NCBI GenBank assembly: GCA_034435635.1
Contig: DAOTWY010000114.1
Coordinates: forward strand, 35,013-99,012
Source: DAOTWY01 sp003696565
GTDB taxonomy: Bacteria; Chloroflexota; Anaerolineae; Aggregatilineales; Phototrophicaceae
DNA: 64,000 bases
Direction of reading: 5' to 3'
Notes under the pieces: generated by a model
The model's input: the letters and a program-made list of their open reading frames with translations, nothing else
What the model was told of the DNA's origin: nothing
Database searches by the model: none
Shown here: one piece after another, positions 1 to 8,285 of the stretch
Layout: every line of letters starts with the position of its first letter
How positions within the stretch are numbered: the first letter of the stretch is position 1
Translations under genes and position numbers: made by a program

Positions 1-584
1 TCGTCCACGCGCTGCGTGTGTGTGATTCCTGGTAAGATGCTGTTAACACGGATACCCTCTGGTCCGAGTTCTAAGGACAATGTTTTGGTTAAGCCGATGA
101 CTGCCGGACGGATTGCATTGGAGAGAGTGAGGTTATCTACCGGTTGCTTGACGGATATCGATGTGATGGTTAGGATGGCAGCGCGTGGCGATTGCCTAAG
201 ATAGGGGAGTGCGGCGTAAATAAGATCAACATTGCTGAGGAAGGATAATTCAGTGGCGGCACGCCAATCTTCTGGCTTAAAATCATCAAATTTACCGCCG
301 GGCGGTCCGCCGGCATTGGTGACCAGAATATCTAAGCCGCCCAGCATTTCTGCGCTGTTCCTGACAATTTTTGCCGCGTCTGTTACGACATCACCGGCTA
401 GTGTAAAGACAGGATTACCGGTTTCTGCGTTGATAGCTGCGGCAGTTGTTTGCAATGTTTCTAGGTTACGGCTGTTAATAACGACAACCGCCCCTTCCAT
501 ACTAAAACGTTTGGCGGTAGCTGCACCGAGTCCTTGACTGGCTGCAGTTACTAAAACCCGAGCATTTTTTAATCCTAAGTCCAT
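1..584 (-). CDS. SDR-family oxidoreductase-like protein, 3' end cut by window edge
   Basis: This is a short-chain dehydrogenase/reductase fold protein. 194 codons are visible and the C-terminus lies off the left edge. The N-terminus shows a cofactor loop, VTAASQGLGAAT near residues 10-21, and NAGGPPGG near 90. Both are variants of the usual TGxxxGxG and NNAG motifs. The usual Tyr-x3-Lys catalytic pair is replaced: the stretch LTLSNAIRPAVIGLTKTL stands where YxxSK is expected, with Ser and Arg in place of Tyr and Lys. It resembles the ketoacyl-reductase-like SDR subgroup known to depart from both motifs. The ATG at 584 lies 4 bp after the stop of the FHA gene, so it is the last visible gene of that run. 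The fold is secure, but catalysis as a classical SDR is doubtful and the substrate is unknown. Confidence 0.85.
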   Translation of the reverse strand, partial: MDLGLKNARVLVTAASQGLGAATAKRFSMEGAVVVINSRNLETLQTTAAAINAETGNPVFTLAGDVVTDAAKIVRNSAEMLGGLDILVTNAGGPPGGKFDDFKPEDWRAATELSFLSNVDLIYAALPYLRQSPRAAILTITSISVKQPVDNLTLSNAIRPAVIGLTKTLSLELGPEGIRVNSILPGITHTQRVD

Positions 585-588
585 GAGA

Positions 589-1029
589 TTACTCCAGTTC
601 CAACTTAAAACGTTTGTTACCGATGCCGATAATATCGCCGTTTGTAATGATGACGGTTTCATGTATGGGGACTTCGTTGAGGGTGGTGCCATTGCGGCTG
701 CGTCGGTCTTCTAACCACCAGTGCCCATTCTTTAAGAATACTCGTGCATGTTCGCTACTAGCAAAGCTGTCATCAATTTGAATGGTGTTAGTTGGGGCGC
801 GTCCCAGGCTTGTAAGTGGGAGAAGAGGGTATGTTTCGCCGGTGAGTAAATATTCATTTTCGGCATAGTGCATGACAATGAGCTTGCCATAGGTACGGCG
901 ATTTGCTTCAATTTGTTGGATGGTGCTACGATAATCTTTCCAGATTATATAAAATACTGCTCCTAGGATACTTAGCAACAACGCAGCTGAAATCATCCGC
1001 AGGATAAATAGTAAAATTTCGGTATCCAT
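589..1029 (-). CDS. Membrane-anchored FHA-domain protein (FhaB-like)
   Basis: This 146-residue protein has one N-terminal membrane helix (about residues 6-30), a short cytoplasmic linker and a C-terminal forkhead-associated domain (about 72-145). FHA signatures are visible: LGRAPTNTIQIDD, SSEHARV (the phosphothreonine-binding Ser and His) and NGTTLNE. FHA domains bind phosphothreonine peptides, usually products of Ser/Thr kinases. The topology is that of actinobacterial FhaB/FipA, which act in cell-wall and division signalling. Here it follows an FhaA-like gene by 12 bp, as in the classical fhaA-fhaB pair, but no kinase or phosphatase gene is in the window. The domain call is firm and the partner is unknown. 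Confidence 0.9.
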   Translation of the reverse strand: MDTEILLFILRMISAALLLSILGAVFYIIWKDYRSTIQQIEANRRTYGKLIVMHYAENEYLLTGETYPLLPLTSLGRAPTNTIQIDDSFASSEHARVFLKNGHWWLEDRRSRNGTTLNEVPIHETVIITNGDIIGIGNKRFKLELE

Positions 1030-1041
1030 GCAGCCTTCTTT

Positions 1042-1806
1042 CTAAAGTGGATCAAATACAGCCGTTCCATCACCGGTTTCGTCAGTTGGGTTTTGCATAT
1101 AGACAATTTGTGTATGTCCGATACGGATAACATCACCTGATTTTAACGGATGTTCCTTGACAGCAACACCATTAACAAAGGTTCCGGTTTTACTTGATGC
1201 GTTAAAAATGACATATGTGCCAAAACGTAGACGAATTTGAGCATGGTGACGTGATACATATGGGTCATCTATCACAATATGATTATTTTGATTTCGTCCG
1301 ATGTTAATCAGCGGTTGGGTCAGGGGAATTGTTTTATTGTCATTGATGATTAAATGAGCATGAGGTGGGTGATTTGATGGTTGGGCTTGGATTGGTTGCA
1401 TGGCGGCTGTGGCATCATTTATTGGGCTACTATGCCCGGCGTTAATATGTAATTTATTGATTTCAATTGTGGTATCTGCCAGTAGCTGTATTTTTGGGGG
1501 GGCGGCTAATTGATAATCCGCATTGGTTGCTAGTTCAACCAGATAGTCACATAATTTGTTAGCTAAGTGGGGGTGTTTTTGTTTTAGGGTTATATGTGTT
1601 TGCGGGTGAACAGCAATAACATATTGATCTGGTGCAAGTGGACGTGGGTCACCATTGTTAGATGGCATAAGATGATCTTCCATAGCACGGGCTAAACGGA
1701 GGGCAATATCTTGCGCACGGATTCGCTTACCAAATAGGCTGGTAAATGCTCCTTCAATCAAGTTTTCAAGTTGTGATTCTAATTTATCGATGTGTTCTTT
1801 TTTCAT
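1042..1806 (-). CDS. FhaA-like protein: DUF3662 domain plus FHA domain
   Basis: The protein has 254 residues. The N-terminal 110 residues match the DUF3662/FhaA_N type (ESQLENLIEGAFTSLFGKRI, then a basic 'DIALRLARAMEDHL' helix). A roughly 60-residue linker leads to a C-terminal FHA domain with INIGRNQNNHIVIDD, VSRHHAQIR and TGTFVNG. In actinobacteria this architecture reads phosphothreonine on cell-wall regulators. The ATG at 1806 is chosen because a strong Shine-Dalgarno (CGGAGG) sits just upstream. A longer in-frame reading to 2025 would add 73 non-homologous residues and overlap the foldase gene, so it is rejected. It lies in the run that begins with rpsF, and forms a pair with the downstream membrane FHA protein. 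Confidence 0.9.
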   Translation of the reverse strand: MKKEHIDKLESQLENLIEGAFTSLFGKRIRAQDIALRLARAMEDHLMPSNNGDPRPLAPDQYVIAVHPQTHITLKQKHPHLANKLCDYLVELATNADYQLAAPPKIQLLADTTIEINKLHINAGHSSPINDATAAMQPIQAQPSNHPPHAHLIINDNKTIPLTQPLINIGRNQNNHIVIDDPYVSRHHAQIRLRFGTYVIFNASSKTGTFVNGVAVKEHPLKSGDVIRIGHTQIVYMQNPTDETGDGTAVFDPL

Positions 1807-1917
1807 CGAAACCTCCGTGTTGAAACCCACCAGACTTGATGAATGGCTTACCGAGAAATTCATTTGCATTATAACGGAGAACAAGATGATGGCACAGTAA
1901 CGGCTAAGAGAGGGTGT

Positions 1918-1945
1918 ATCGGGCGCACCGAAAAGCACGCCCGAT
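1918..1945 (-). terminator. Hairpin after foldase gene, possible terminator
   Basis: Perfect 8-bp inverted repeat (ATCGGGCG / CGCCCGAT) with a 12-nt loop, 10 bp past the stop of the PPIase gene and 110 bp before the FhaA-like start. There is no U-tract, so it may only attenuate or stabilise the upstream mRNA. Confidence 0.35.
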
Positions 1946-1954
1946 TGTGATGAT

Positions 1955-3301
1955 TTATAGACGACGGCGGAATTCAAATTCCGGTTCTGTTGGCACATAA
2001 TCGGGCCAAGAGTTAGATGTTTCAAAGGTGTTAACTTCAGTATTATTGCGGAATTCTTCTAGCCAAGTTTCGAACTCACGCGCGATGACAAACTCACGCT
2101 CAAGGTCTCCCATTTCACGATCTTCTCGTGCGCGTACTTGGATAATATGGAAGCCGAACTCGGTTTCTACGGGTTCACTGATTGCACCAATTTCTAGTGT
2201 GCGGGTGGCTTCACCAAATGGCTCAACAAAGCCATTAGTATTGCTCCAGCCCAACTCACCGCCTTGTGCGCCGGATGCGGTATCAATTGATGACAAGCGT
2301 GCCAAATCCGCAAACGATTCACCGTTGTTTAACGCTTCGATGATATCTAGGGCTTCAGCTTCGGTTTCTACCAGAATGTGACGCGCATTGACCCAAATTG
2401 CTGTATCCCCAACACCTGTTACAGCTTCACCTAGTTTCATGCGCAGAGCTTGATACTCAAAATAGGCATCAATTTGCTCTCTGCTGACCCCAGCCCGACG
2501 GCTTACATAGCTGTAAAAATCATCAATCAAATCTTGTTGATTTTCCAACTGTTCCTGATAAGGTAGGGTAGGGATAGCCGTGGCGGTGGGTGCCGGTGTT
2601 AAGCTAGGCGTAGGCGTAAATTCTGGTGTGTTGGTTGCCGTTGGTACTGGTGACGGTGTTGCAGTAACCAGTGGCGTGGGTGATGGCGTTGCACTCGGTT
2701 CCGGCTCTGGTGTGGTTTCAGGGTCAACCTCTGCAGGAGCTTCTAGTTGTGGTAATTGTAGAAATGCCAACACCTGAGCGTTGATTTCATCTTGAGTAAC
2801 GGTGATGCCACGTCGTGCTGCCTCATCGCGGATAATTTTCTCATCAATCATATCATTGATGATACGCAGCCCCATTTGATCTGGTGCGTTCAGTTCATTC
2901 CAGCGTTGTTGTATATCTTGGTCTCGTTGATATACTTGGCTGAATGCTTGGTTAATATCTGTGATCCCGGCATTCATCATTTGGCTGATGCCGATACTGA
3001 TCTTCTCACTACTTAGAACACGCTCTAACCGGATGCGATCTTGAAACTCGCCAACATGAATGTTTACACCGTTTACCTTGGCAACATTGCGGCTGGGCAC
3101 AATCACTTGATTGATGAAAAAAGCAATCAGGATGATGACAGCGATAACCCCAATGGCGACAGATGTCCATAGGACGATCTGCCGCTGAAGATACGCTTCA
3201 CGTTCAGCGCGGGATTGAAATTCGCGCAGAGGTTTTTTACCAGCTTCTTCTTGGGGTTGTACTGGGGGTTTTGCCTTTGGTATTGGGCGACGTTTAGCCA
3301 T
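1955..3301 (-). CDS. Membrane-anchored parvulin-type peptidylprolyl isomerase (SurA/PrsA-like)
   Basis: This 448-residue foldase is expected to act outside the membrane on secreted proteins. It has a basic cytoplasmic N-terminus, a membrane helix at about 43-64, a SurA_N-like helical chaperone region (about 72-180 and 248-295) and a PPIC rotamase domain (about 302-392: ARHILVETE, FADLARLSSID, GGELGW, FGFHIIQV). The chaperone region is interrupted at about 188-247 by a low-complexity Pro/Thr/Glu/Ser stretch of repeated TPTP-like units. That insertion is unusual, because such linkers normally lie between domains. The ATG at 3301 is 12 bp after rpsR, so it is probably co-transcribed with the ribosomal operon. 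The family call is firm and client proteins are unknown. Confidence 0.93.
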   Translation of the reverse strand: MAKRRPIPKAKPPVQPQEEAGKKPLREFQSRAEREAYLQRQIVLWTSVAIGVIAVIILIAFFINQVIVPSRNVAKVNGVNIHVGEFQDRIRLERVLSSEKISIGISQMMNAGITDINQAFSQVYQRDQDIQQRWNELNAPDQMGLRIINDMIDEKIIRDEAARRGITVTQDEINAQVLAFLQLPQLEAPAEVDPETTPEPEPSATPSPTPLVTATPSPVPTATNTPEFTPTPSLTPAPTATAIPTLPYQEQLENQQDLIDDFYSYVSRRAGVSREQIDAYFEYQALRMKLGEAVTGVGDTAIWVNARHILVETEAEALDIIEALNNGESFADLARLSSIDTASGAQGGELGWSNTNGFVEPFGEATRTLEIGAISEPVETEFGFHIIQVRAREDREMGDLEREFVIAREFETWLEEFRNNTEVNTFETSNSWPDYVPTEPEFEFRRRL

Positions 3302-3312
3302 ACCAATGACTC

Positions 3313-3558
3313 CTATTCGCCAGATGCTACAAAGGGCAGCAAGGCTAAATGACGTGCGCGCTTAACTTCACGGGCTAATTCCCGTTGGCAGCGGGCACAG
3401 TTTCCTGTTTGGCGGCGCGGCTTGATTTTGCCGGTTTCAGTGACAAAGCGACGTAGTGTATCAATATCTTTGTAATCAAAGCAACGTCCGTCTGGGCAAT
3501 ATACACCACGATTGCGACGACGGCGACGCATATGTTTGTTTTTCGAATCTTGACTCAC
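3313..3558 (-). CDS. rpsR: 30S ribosomal protein bS18
   Basis: This is the 81-residue small-subunit protein bS18, of normal length, which pairs with bS6 on the platform of the 30S subunit. The diagnostic centre is present (FDYKDIDTLRRFVTETGKI) and is followed by RQTGNCARCQREL and the basic helix VKRARHLALLPF. It keeps two cysteine pairs, CPDGRC near the N-terminus and CARC in the middle, which suggests the zinc-binding form. Position between ssb (20 bp upstream) and the foldase gene matches the conserved bacterial rpsF-ssb-rpsR order. Confidence 0.97.
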   Translation of the reverse strand: MSQDSKNKHMRRRRRNRGVYCPDGRCFDYKDIDTLRRFVTETGKIKPRRQTGNCARCQRELAREVKRARHLALLPFVASGE

Positions 3559-3578
3559 GGTTCTTCACTCCATGTTGA

Positions 3579-3977
3579 TTAAAACGCATAATCGTCAGTA
3601 TTGGGATCATCAAAATCATCATCATAATCATAATGATGAGAACGACGATCCCCAAGTAGAATCATTTCATTGGCAACTAGTTCAGTGCGGAAGTGTTTTT
3701 TACCAGTCTCATCTTCCCAGCCGCGTGTTTGTAAGCGACCTTCAACATAAACTTGTTGCCCTTTGGTCAGGTGATTTTTACAAATCTCTGCTAAATTCCC
3801 CCAAGCGACCACGTTGAACCATTCAGTTTCTTCGCGGCGTTCCCCCTCGGCAGATGTCCAGCTTCGGCTGGTGGCAACGCTAAAGCTGGTCACCGGTCTG
3901 CCACTAGGGGTATAGCGCATTTCCGGTTCTCGTCCTACCTGACCAATAATCATGACTTTGTTCAGCCCGCGTGCCAT
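3579..3977 (-). CDS. ssb: Single-stranded DNA-binding protein
   Basis: This 132-residue SSB binds single-stranded DNA during replication, recombination and repair. The OB fold fills residues 1-108 (NKVMIIGQVGREPEMRYTPS, WFNVVAWG, GQQVYVEGRLQTR). A short linker follows, then an acidic tail rich in Asp ending DDYAF. Family members usually end DDDIPF, and the Pro is missing here; the terminal Phe that docks partner proteins is kept. It lies between rpsF and rpsR with 10 and 20 bp gaps, the standard operon order. Confidence 0.97.
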   Translation of the reverse strand: MARGLNKVMIIGQVGREPEMRYTPSGRPVTSFSVATSRSWTSAEGERREETEWFNVVAWGNLAEICKNHLTKGQQVYVEGRLQTRGWEDETGKKHFRTELVANEMILLGDRRSHHYDYDDDFDDPNTDDYAF

Positions 3978-3987
3978 CAGCTAGCTC

Positions 3988-4287
3988 CTACTCGTCAGCA
4001 CGGACGACAAGGTGTCTTAAAACCTGCGGGGAAAGGCGTAATTCACGCTCTAATTCGTCAATAGCACCGCTTTCTACATCAGCATAATAGATGACATAGT
4101 AGGCTTCGCGTTGCCCTTCAATTTCATAGGCAAGCCGCCGCCGTCCCCAGTGGGTGGTGTCAATTTTGGTCACAGTGCCTTGACCGTCAGCTTCGATAAA
4201 TCCTTTGATTTGTTCGAAGGATTCTTTCATTGCCTCTTCGTTGGCATCCAACTTAAATACAACAGTAATTTCGTATGAACGTTTCAT
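3988..4287 (-). CDS. rpsF: 30S ribosomal protein bS6
   Basis: This 99-residue bS6 heads the rpsF-ssb-rpsR operon. Family features are MKRSYEITVVFKLDANEEA at the start and 'THWGRRRLAYEIEGQREAYYVIYYAD' in the core. The ATG at 4287 begins exactly where the family starts. A TTG 33 bp further out would add 11 residues without precedent. The nearest purine-rich stretch (AAAGGGG) is rather far from the ATG, about 14 nt, so initiation signals are not textbook. Upstream, 4329-4344 is a near-perfect palindrome (CAACACG, 2 nt, CGTGTTG) that may lie in the leader. Confidence 0.95.
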   Translation of the reverse strand: MKRSYEITVVFKLDANEEAMKESFEQIKGFIEADGQGTVTKIDTTHWGRRRLAYEIEGQREAYYVIYYADVESGAIDELERELRLSPQVLRHLVVRADE

Positions 4288-4390
4288 GGGTATATGGAAT
4301 TCCCCTTTCCATGGATACAAGCCTCACCCAACACGGGCGTGTTGTTGTGAAGCGGAAAGTTAAACAAGTCAGGGGATGATACTACATGAG

Positions 4391-5827
4391 TCATCCCTGT
4401 TTGACAAGTGCTAACCGCGAACTTGCCAATGCTAATGCGACAGTCAACCAAAACAATGTGATTAACGGCTGAAAATCCAACCGGAAGAAATATAGATCTG
4501 CCGCACCATTGACTAAAGCTGTGACTAATGCAGCATGATACCCTAGATGAATAGAATCTAACTCTGGGTCATGTTTGGCAATACGCCAAGTGTGAAGCCC
4601 ATATAAAAACACACCGCTCATCGCCATGAGAAAAATCGCTACACCAACCAAACCAATTTGGTTTGCCATAATCAGATACATATTGGCGACATCGGTGTAA
4701 ATATCAATATCCGGTGTACCAGTAAACCCCACGCCGAAAATTGGATAACGGCTGATTAATCTTAACGAGTCGGTATATTCTCCAATACGCATTTGGGTAG
4801 AAAGATCGGACGCGGTGAAGGCTTCTACAAAACGCTGTAAATAAGCTTGTGTTTGTGGCAACAACAGCGATAATCCACCAACAAAAATTAATAAAGGAAT
4901 GAATCGTCGATATTTGGCGAATGCAATCACTAACAAGCCTGCCGCAAAAGCTAATGCGGATGCACGCGAAAACGTTAACACGAGTGCTATAGTTACCACT
5001 GCTAGCACAAATAATGTCAGCGTGCGGTATTTTAAAACAGGTTTTTGTGCAAAAACTTGTGGTGCGATAATCACCGCGCTAATTGCTAACATCCCCGCTA
5101 AGGAGTTTGGTCCGATCCAAGTACCGATGGCGCGTTCTGGTAGTGCCGGGTTTGATTCGATATATTGAATTGTCCCTCCAACTGGATAGCCGAATCGCCC
5201 TAATCGACTTAATGCTAAGTCCGCTATGTGGTCTGGCAGGATGTATAGAAAAATTGCTAATGCGGATTGAACTGCTGCACCTATGAGAATGACTAACACC
5301 AGCCGTCGCAACACCTGAGGATCATGCAATAAATCTACAACAATAAATACCAAACCTAAGGCGAGGAGTGTTCCAGCAAATTGCCGCGCAATATTTAATG
5401 TCATGGGGGAGTGCCGCAAACCAAGCGCAAATGCTAATAAAAGCCAGCAAACATATGCAAAGATCAGAATGTGAACAGGGGTTAATGTGATTGTCCGTCG
5501 CTTTCCAGTCATCCATAGGCTGATATATACTATGAGAAAACCACCCGCGGCACTATCAATTAAAGTAGGGGTAAAGCCAATATCAAATGGCACAGTGCCG
5601 AATGGCAGCAACATCATCACTGCGATAATGGCGTATAATGCTGCATGAATATCTGTCAGTAAATAAAGAGCTATAACCCCACCAATAACTCCGCCAGCAA
5701 GCAGTTCTGGTTCAAGCAATAAAGACGCAATACCTAACCCACCGCCGATGATGCCAATTGCTGCGCCAATAATTAGTGCGTAAGTTTTTCTATCCAATTG
5801 ATTCAGCCAGATTTGAATCTGTTGCAT
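4391..5827 (-). CDS. O-antigen ligase/polymerase-like polytopic membrane protein
   Basis: This 478-residue hydrophobic protein has about 10-12 predicted membrane helices and a Wzy_C-like region (about 240-440). That region includes TFSRASALAFAAGLLVI and the loop RLISRYPIFGVGFTGTPDID, the typical 'P(I/L)FGxGxG' ligase/polymerase segment. Such proteins polymerise or transfer lipid-linked glycans outside the membrane. It is the last gene of a minus-strand glycan run (GT2, GT4, YfhO-like, small membrane protein), 39 bp after the previous gene, with AAAGGA ahead of the ATG. Sequence cannot separate polymerase from ligase. Confidence 0.85.
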   Translation of the reverse strand: MQQIQIWLNQLDRKTYALIIGAAIGIIGGGLGIASLLLEPELLAGGVIGGVIALYLLTDIHAALYAIIAVMMLLPFGTVPFDIGFTPTLIDSAAGGFLIVYISLWMTGKRRTITLTPVHILIFAYVCWLLLAFALGLRHSPMTLNIARQFAGTLLALGLVFIVVDLLHDPQVLRRLVLVILIGAAVQSALAIFLYILPDHIADLALSRLGRFGYPVGGTIQYIESNPALPERAIGTWIGPNSLAGMLAISAVIIAPQVFAQKPVLKYRTLTLFVLAVVTIALVLTFSRASALAFAAGLLVIAFAKYRRFIPLLIFVGGLSLLLPQTQAYLQRFVEAFTASDLSTQMRIGEYTDSLRLISRYPIFGVGFTGTPDIDIYTDVANMYLIMANQIGLVGVAIFLMAMSGVFLYGLHTWRIAKHDPELDSIHLGYHAALVTALVNGAADLYFFRLDFQPLITLFWLTVALALASSRLALVKQG

Positions 5828-5866
5828 GATTATCCTTTAGCTGTTCAACGGTGTTTAAACAATCAC

Positions 5867-6082
5867 TTATGTGAATACAGGTATGATAAAGACTAACAGC
5901 AACCCAAATGCAATAAACGCCACTCCACGCCCACGATTTGTGCTGTGCCAATCATCTGGCATGGGATAATCGGGGTAGGCGCGTAAAAATTTTTCTAGTT
6001 CCCACATGCGTGCTGGGTTTGCCATAATCAACACACCGATACTAAATGACAATAGGCTTATAATAATCAGGATGACCGCCAT
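5867..6082 (-). CDS. Small two-helix membrane protein of unknown function
   Basis: This 71-residue protein has two membrane helices (about 2-22 and 50-70) separated by a polar segment with WELEKFLRAYPDYPMPDDWH and NRGRG. I do not recognise a family. Its start overlaps the end of the YfhO-like gene by 16 bp and it precedes the ligase/polymerase-like gene, so it is probably translationally coupled and belongs to the glycan run. It is kept as real because of the overlap, the clean topology and good start context. Confidence 0.7.
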   Translation of the reverse strand: MAVILIIISLLSFSIGVLIMANPARMWELEKFLRAYPDYPMPDDWHSTNRGRGVAFIAFGLLLVFIIPVFT

Positions 6083-8268
6083 AATCCAATGCCTCTGAAT
6101 AGCGTTAAACTACCGAGTATAATTAACCCTGACCATGTGACTAGACTCAACCCTGCGCCGATTTGAAAGGAGCGTGGGGCATAGGTCAATATCACCTCAT
6201 GTTCACCTGCTGGAATAGGCAATGCGATCACCGCGCCATAGGCACGAATAGGGTGAACTGTTACGCCATCTAATGTGATATGCCAACCAGGATAGTCTAC
6301 ATGGGCGATAGATAACAACCCATTTTCATCTGTGCTGACCTGAATTGTAATTTGTTCTGGTTGATAATCCGTTATTGCAGCATTCCATGTTGATTCTCCC
6401 TCTGCACCTGCACGGATGGAAATAGGCGGCTCCTCGGCTAAGATAAGCGTCTGTCTTTCATTAAAATTAGGGTTTGCTAGGTATTCTCTTGCAAATTCAT
6501 CCCCTGGGGCGACGACATAATCATATAACATCATGGCGTAAGGGCGTGGATCACTTAATTCATGGAGTTTAAGGTCTCCCTCTGTTGCAACAATTTGTGA
6601 TGTAACTGGCAAGGTCTCTAAATAACTGAATACATATCGTACTGCAAACATTTCCCATGCGACTTCTGAAGGGAGTGCCCTTTGGATAATGGCGTGTGGT
6701 CCATCTAAAAACAAGGGACTGATTCCGCGTATATCGGCGATATGATAAAGACTGCCAGTATTTCCTCCTGGGGGGATACCGATTCGCGTTGTTTCTAAGC
6801 CGCCATCTACACGAAATACGCCCGTTTGTGCCTGAAGATATTCTACAAGGGGAGATGGCTGCATGAATGTGCGTTCACTGGCTGGAATAGGCTCATAGTT
6901 AAGGTTATCCATATTAACTGTGAATAGCTCAAAAACAATTAAGGCGGCTAAAGCCCATTTCCAGCGCGGCAGATTATAAATGGCTATTGCAGCTATGCCT
7001 AATATAACCGCGATAAACACCGCTTGATTGATGATATAGTTATAAACATCAGGGTTGCTGGACCACAAGACATAGATGCTGGATGCAATTAGCGCACATG
7101 CTGCTGCAAACCCTGAAAACCAGCGGCGGAATGTTGCTGGTGAATCTAGCAACGCTATGACACCGAATGCGGTTAAAATAGCGGTGCTGTTGGCGAACAA
7201 AAACACAGCACGTTCTTGCCCACGGAAAAAGCGCATTCCAGGCAGGATGTTATAGGCTGCATGAAACAACGGGCTTTTATCCCCAAAGCTCAAACCCAAG
7301 GCAACAATTGCTACCACTCCCCAGAATATGCGATCACGTTCTTTACTTAATAAACCAATCACCGCCAATGCGAAACCAATCGCGCCAAAATACAATGGCG
7401 ACCAAAAAAACGGCAGGCGCGGGAAAATTAGAGAAGTAAGGTCATTGAACTCAAAGCCGCCGCCCTTGGCATCGAATGTAAAATTATTTCTCATAGTCAA
7501 TTGAAGATATTCAAACCCTGGGATAAGTTGGACAGCGGTTACACCGAACGTTACGGCACCAAGCATGCTTGTCCAGATCAGCCATTTACGCCATTGAAAA
7601 TCAACACGATACGCCAAAAAGCCAACAGCGGCATAAGTCGCAAACCAACTTGTTTGTGGATGCCCTGCCATCCAGCTTAAGCCTAACGCCCAGCCAGCTA
7701 AGGCTATCCACTGCCACCGAATAACTGCTTGCCTAGTTGCCTCTAATATTCCCAGAATCACCAAGGGGAGCCATATTGCTGCTTCTAATAATGCGACCTG
7801 TAAAGGGGGATAGCCGGTCATAAATCCGCCATAACCAGCTGTGATTGCACCGATGAACGCCGCCAACACACTATATTGTTTGCCGAGCGTCATACGCCGA
7901 ATAAGTGCATACATCAATAGGGTATATAGCAGAACATGCAAAGCAACTTCAACTTGCAGGGAAGCATATGTCCAGGCAGAACTAAGCGCGATAGTTAATA
8001 ACCGCGGTGGATAAAACACTGCCGCTTGCGTATCTGCAATGAACGGCAATCCTCCATTGTTATATGGATTCCATAGAGGTATTTCACCATTTGAAAAACG
8101 GGCATATTGATATGCGCCGAAAGTGACAAACTGACCAGAATAATCCGATTCAACAAATGATGCCTGGTCGTATGTATTTGGTGTCAAAATCCGCCAAAAG
8201 AACAAAGCCCAAAGCAAAATTAAGACAATAATTGCCTGCCAATCGTGCCTTTTCATCAAACTTTTCAT
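6067..8268 (-). CDS. YfhO-family GT-C-like membrane protein
   Basis: This 733-residue protein has roughly 12 membrane helices in the first 480 residues (luminal loop WNPYNNGGLPFIADTQAAVF after helix 1). A beta-rich extracytoplasmic domain follows, then a final helix near 705-725. The C-terminal part has the YfhO hallmark HVDYPGWHITLDG and YAPRSFQIGAGLS. Members are GT-C-fold relatives implicated in glycosylating cell-wall polymers or lipids. It lies between GT4 (17 bp gap) and the small membrane gene, within the polysaccharide run. The donor is probably a polyprenyl-phosphate sugar, which is family knowledge and not seen here. Confidence 0.88.
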   Translation of the reverse strand: MKSLMKRHDWQAIIVLILLWALFFWRILTPNTYDQASFVESDYSGQFVTFGAYQYARFSNGEIPLWNPYNNGGLPFIADTQAAVFYPPRLLTIALSSAWTYASLQVEVALHVLLYTLLMYALIRRMTLGKQYSVLAAFIGAITAGYGGFMTGYPPLQVALLEAAIWLPLVILGILEATRQAVIRWQWIALAGWALGLSWMAGHPQTSWFATYAAVGFLAYRVDFQWRKWLIWTSMLGAVTFGVTAVQLIPGFEYLQLTMRNNFTFDAKGGGFEFNDLTSLIFPRLPFFWSPLYFGAIGFALAVIGLLSKERDRIFWGVVAIVALGLSFGDKSPLFHAAYNILPGMRFFRGQERAVFLFANSTAILTAFGVIALLDSPATFRRWFSGFAAACALIASSIYVLWSSNPDVYNYIINQAVFIAVILGIAAIAIYNLPRWKWALAALIVFELFTVNMDNLNYEPIPASERTFMQPSPLVEYLQAQTGVFRVDGGLETTRIGIPPGGNTGSLYHIADIRGISPLFLDGPHAIIQRALPSEVAWEMFAVRYVFSYLETLPVTSQIVATEGDLKLHELSDPRPYAMMLYDYVVAPGDEFAREYLANPNFNERQTLILAEEPPISIRAGAEGESTWNAAITDYQPEQITIQVSTDENGLLSIAHVDYPGWHITLDGVTVHPIRAYGAVIALPIPAGEHEVILTYAPRSFQIGAGLSLVTWSGLIILGSLTLFRGIGLWRSS

Positions 8269-8285
8269 GTTGGATGTCCTCAGTT

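Noticed and set aside
1807..2025. 73-residue N-terminal extension of the FhaA-like protein
   Set aside because: It overlaps the foldase gene, runs through a hairpin and lacks homology-like features; a strong Shine-Dalgarno supports the ATG at 1806.
2580..2777. Gly/Val/Ser-rich plus-strand frame
   Set aside because: It is the reverse complement of the Pro/Thr-rich linker of the foldase, a compositional shadow.
4329..4344. Palindrome in the rpsF leader as a known S6:S18 autoregulatory RNA
   Set aside because: A short CAACACG/CGTGTTG palindrome is present, but I could not recognise the reported S6:S18-binding structure, so the regulatory claim is not made.
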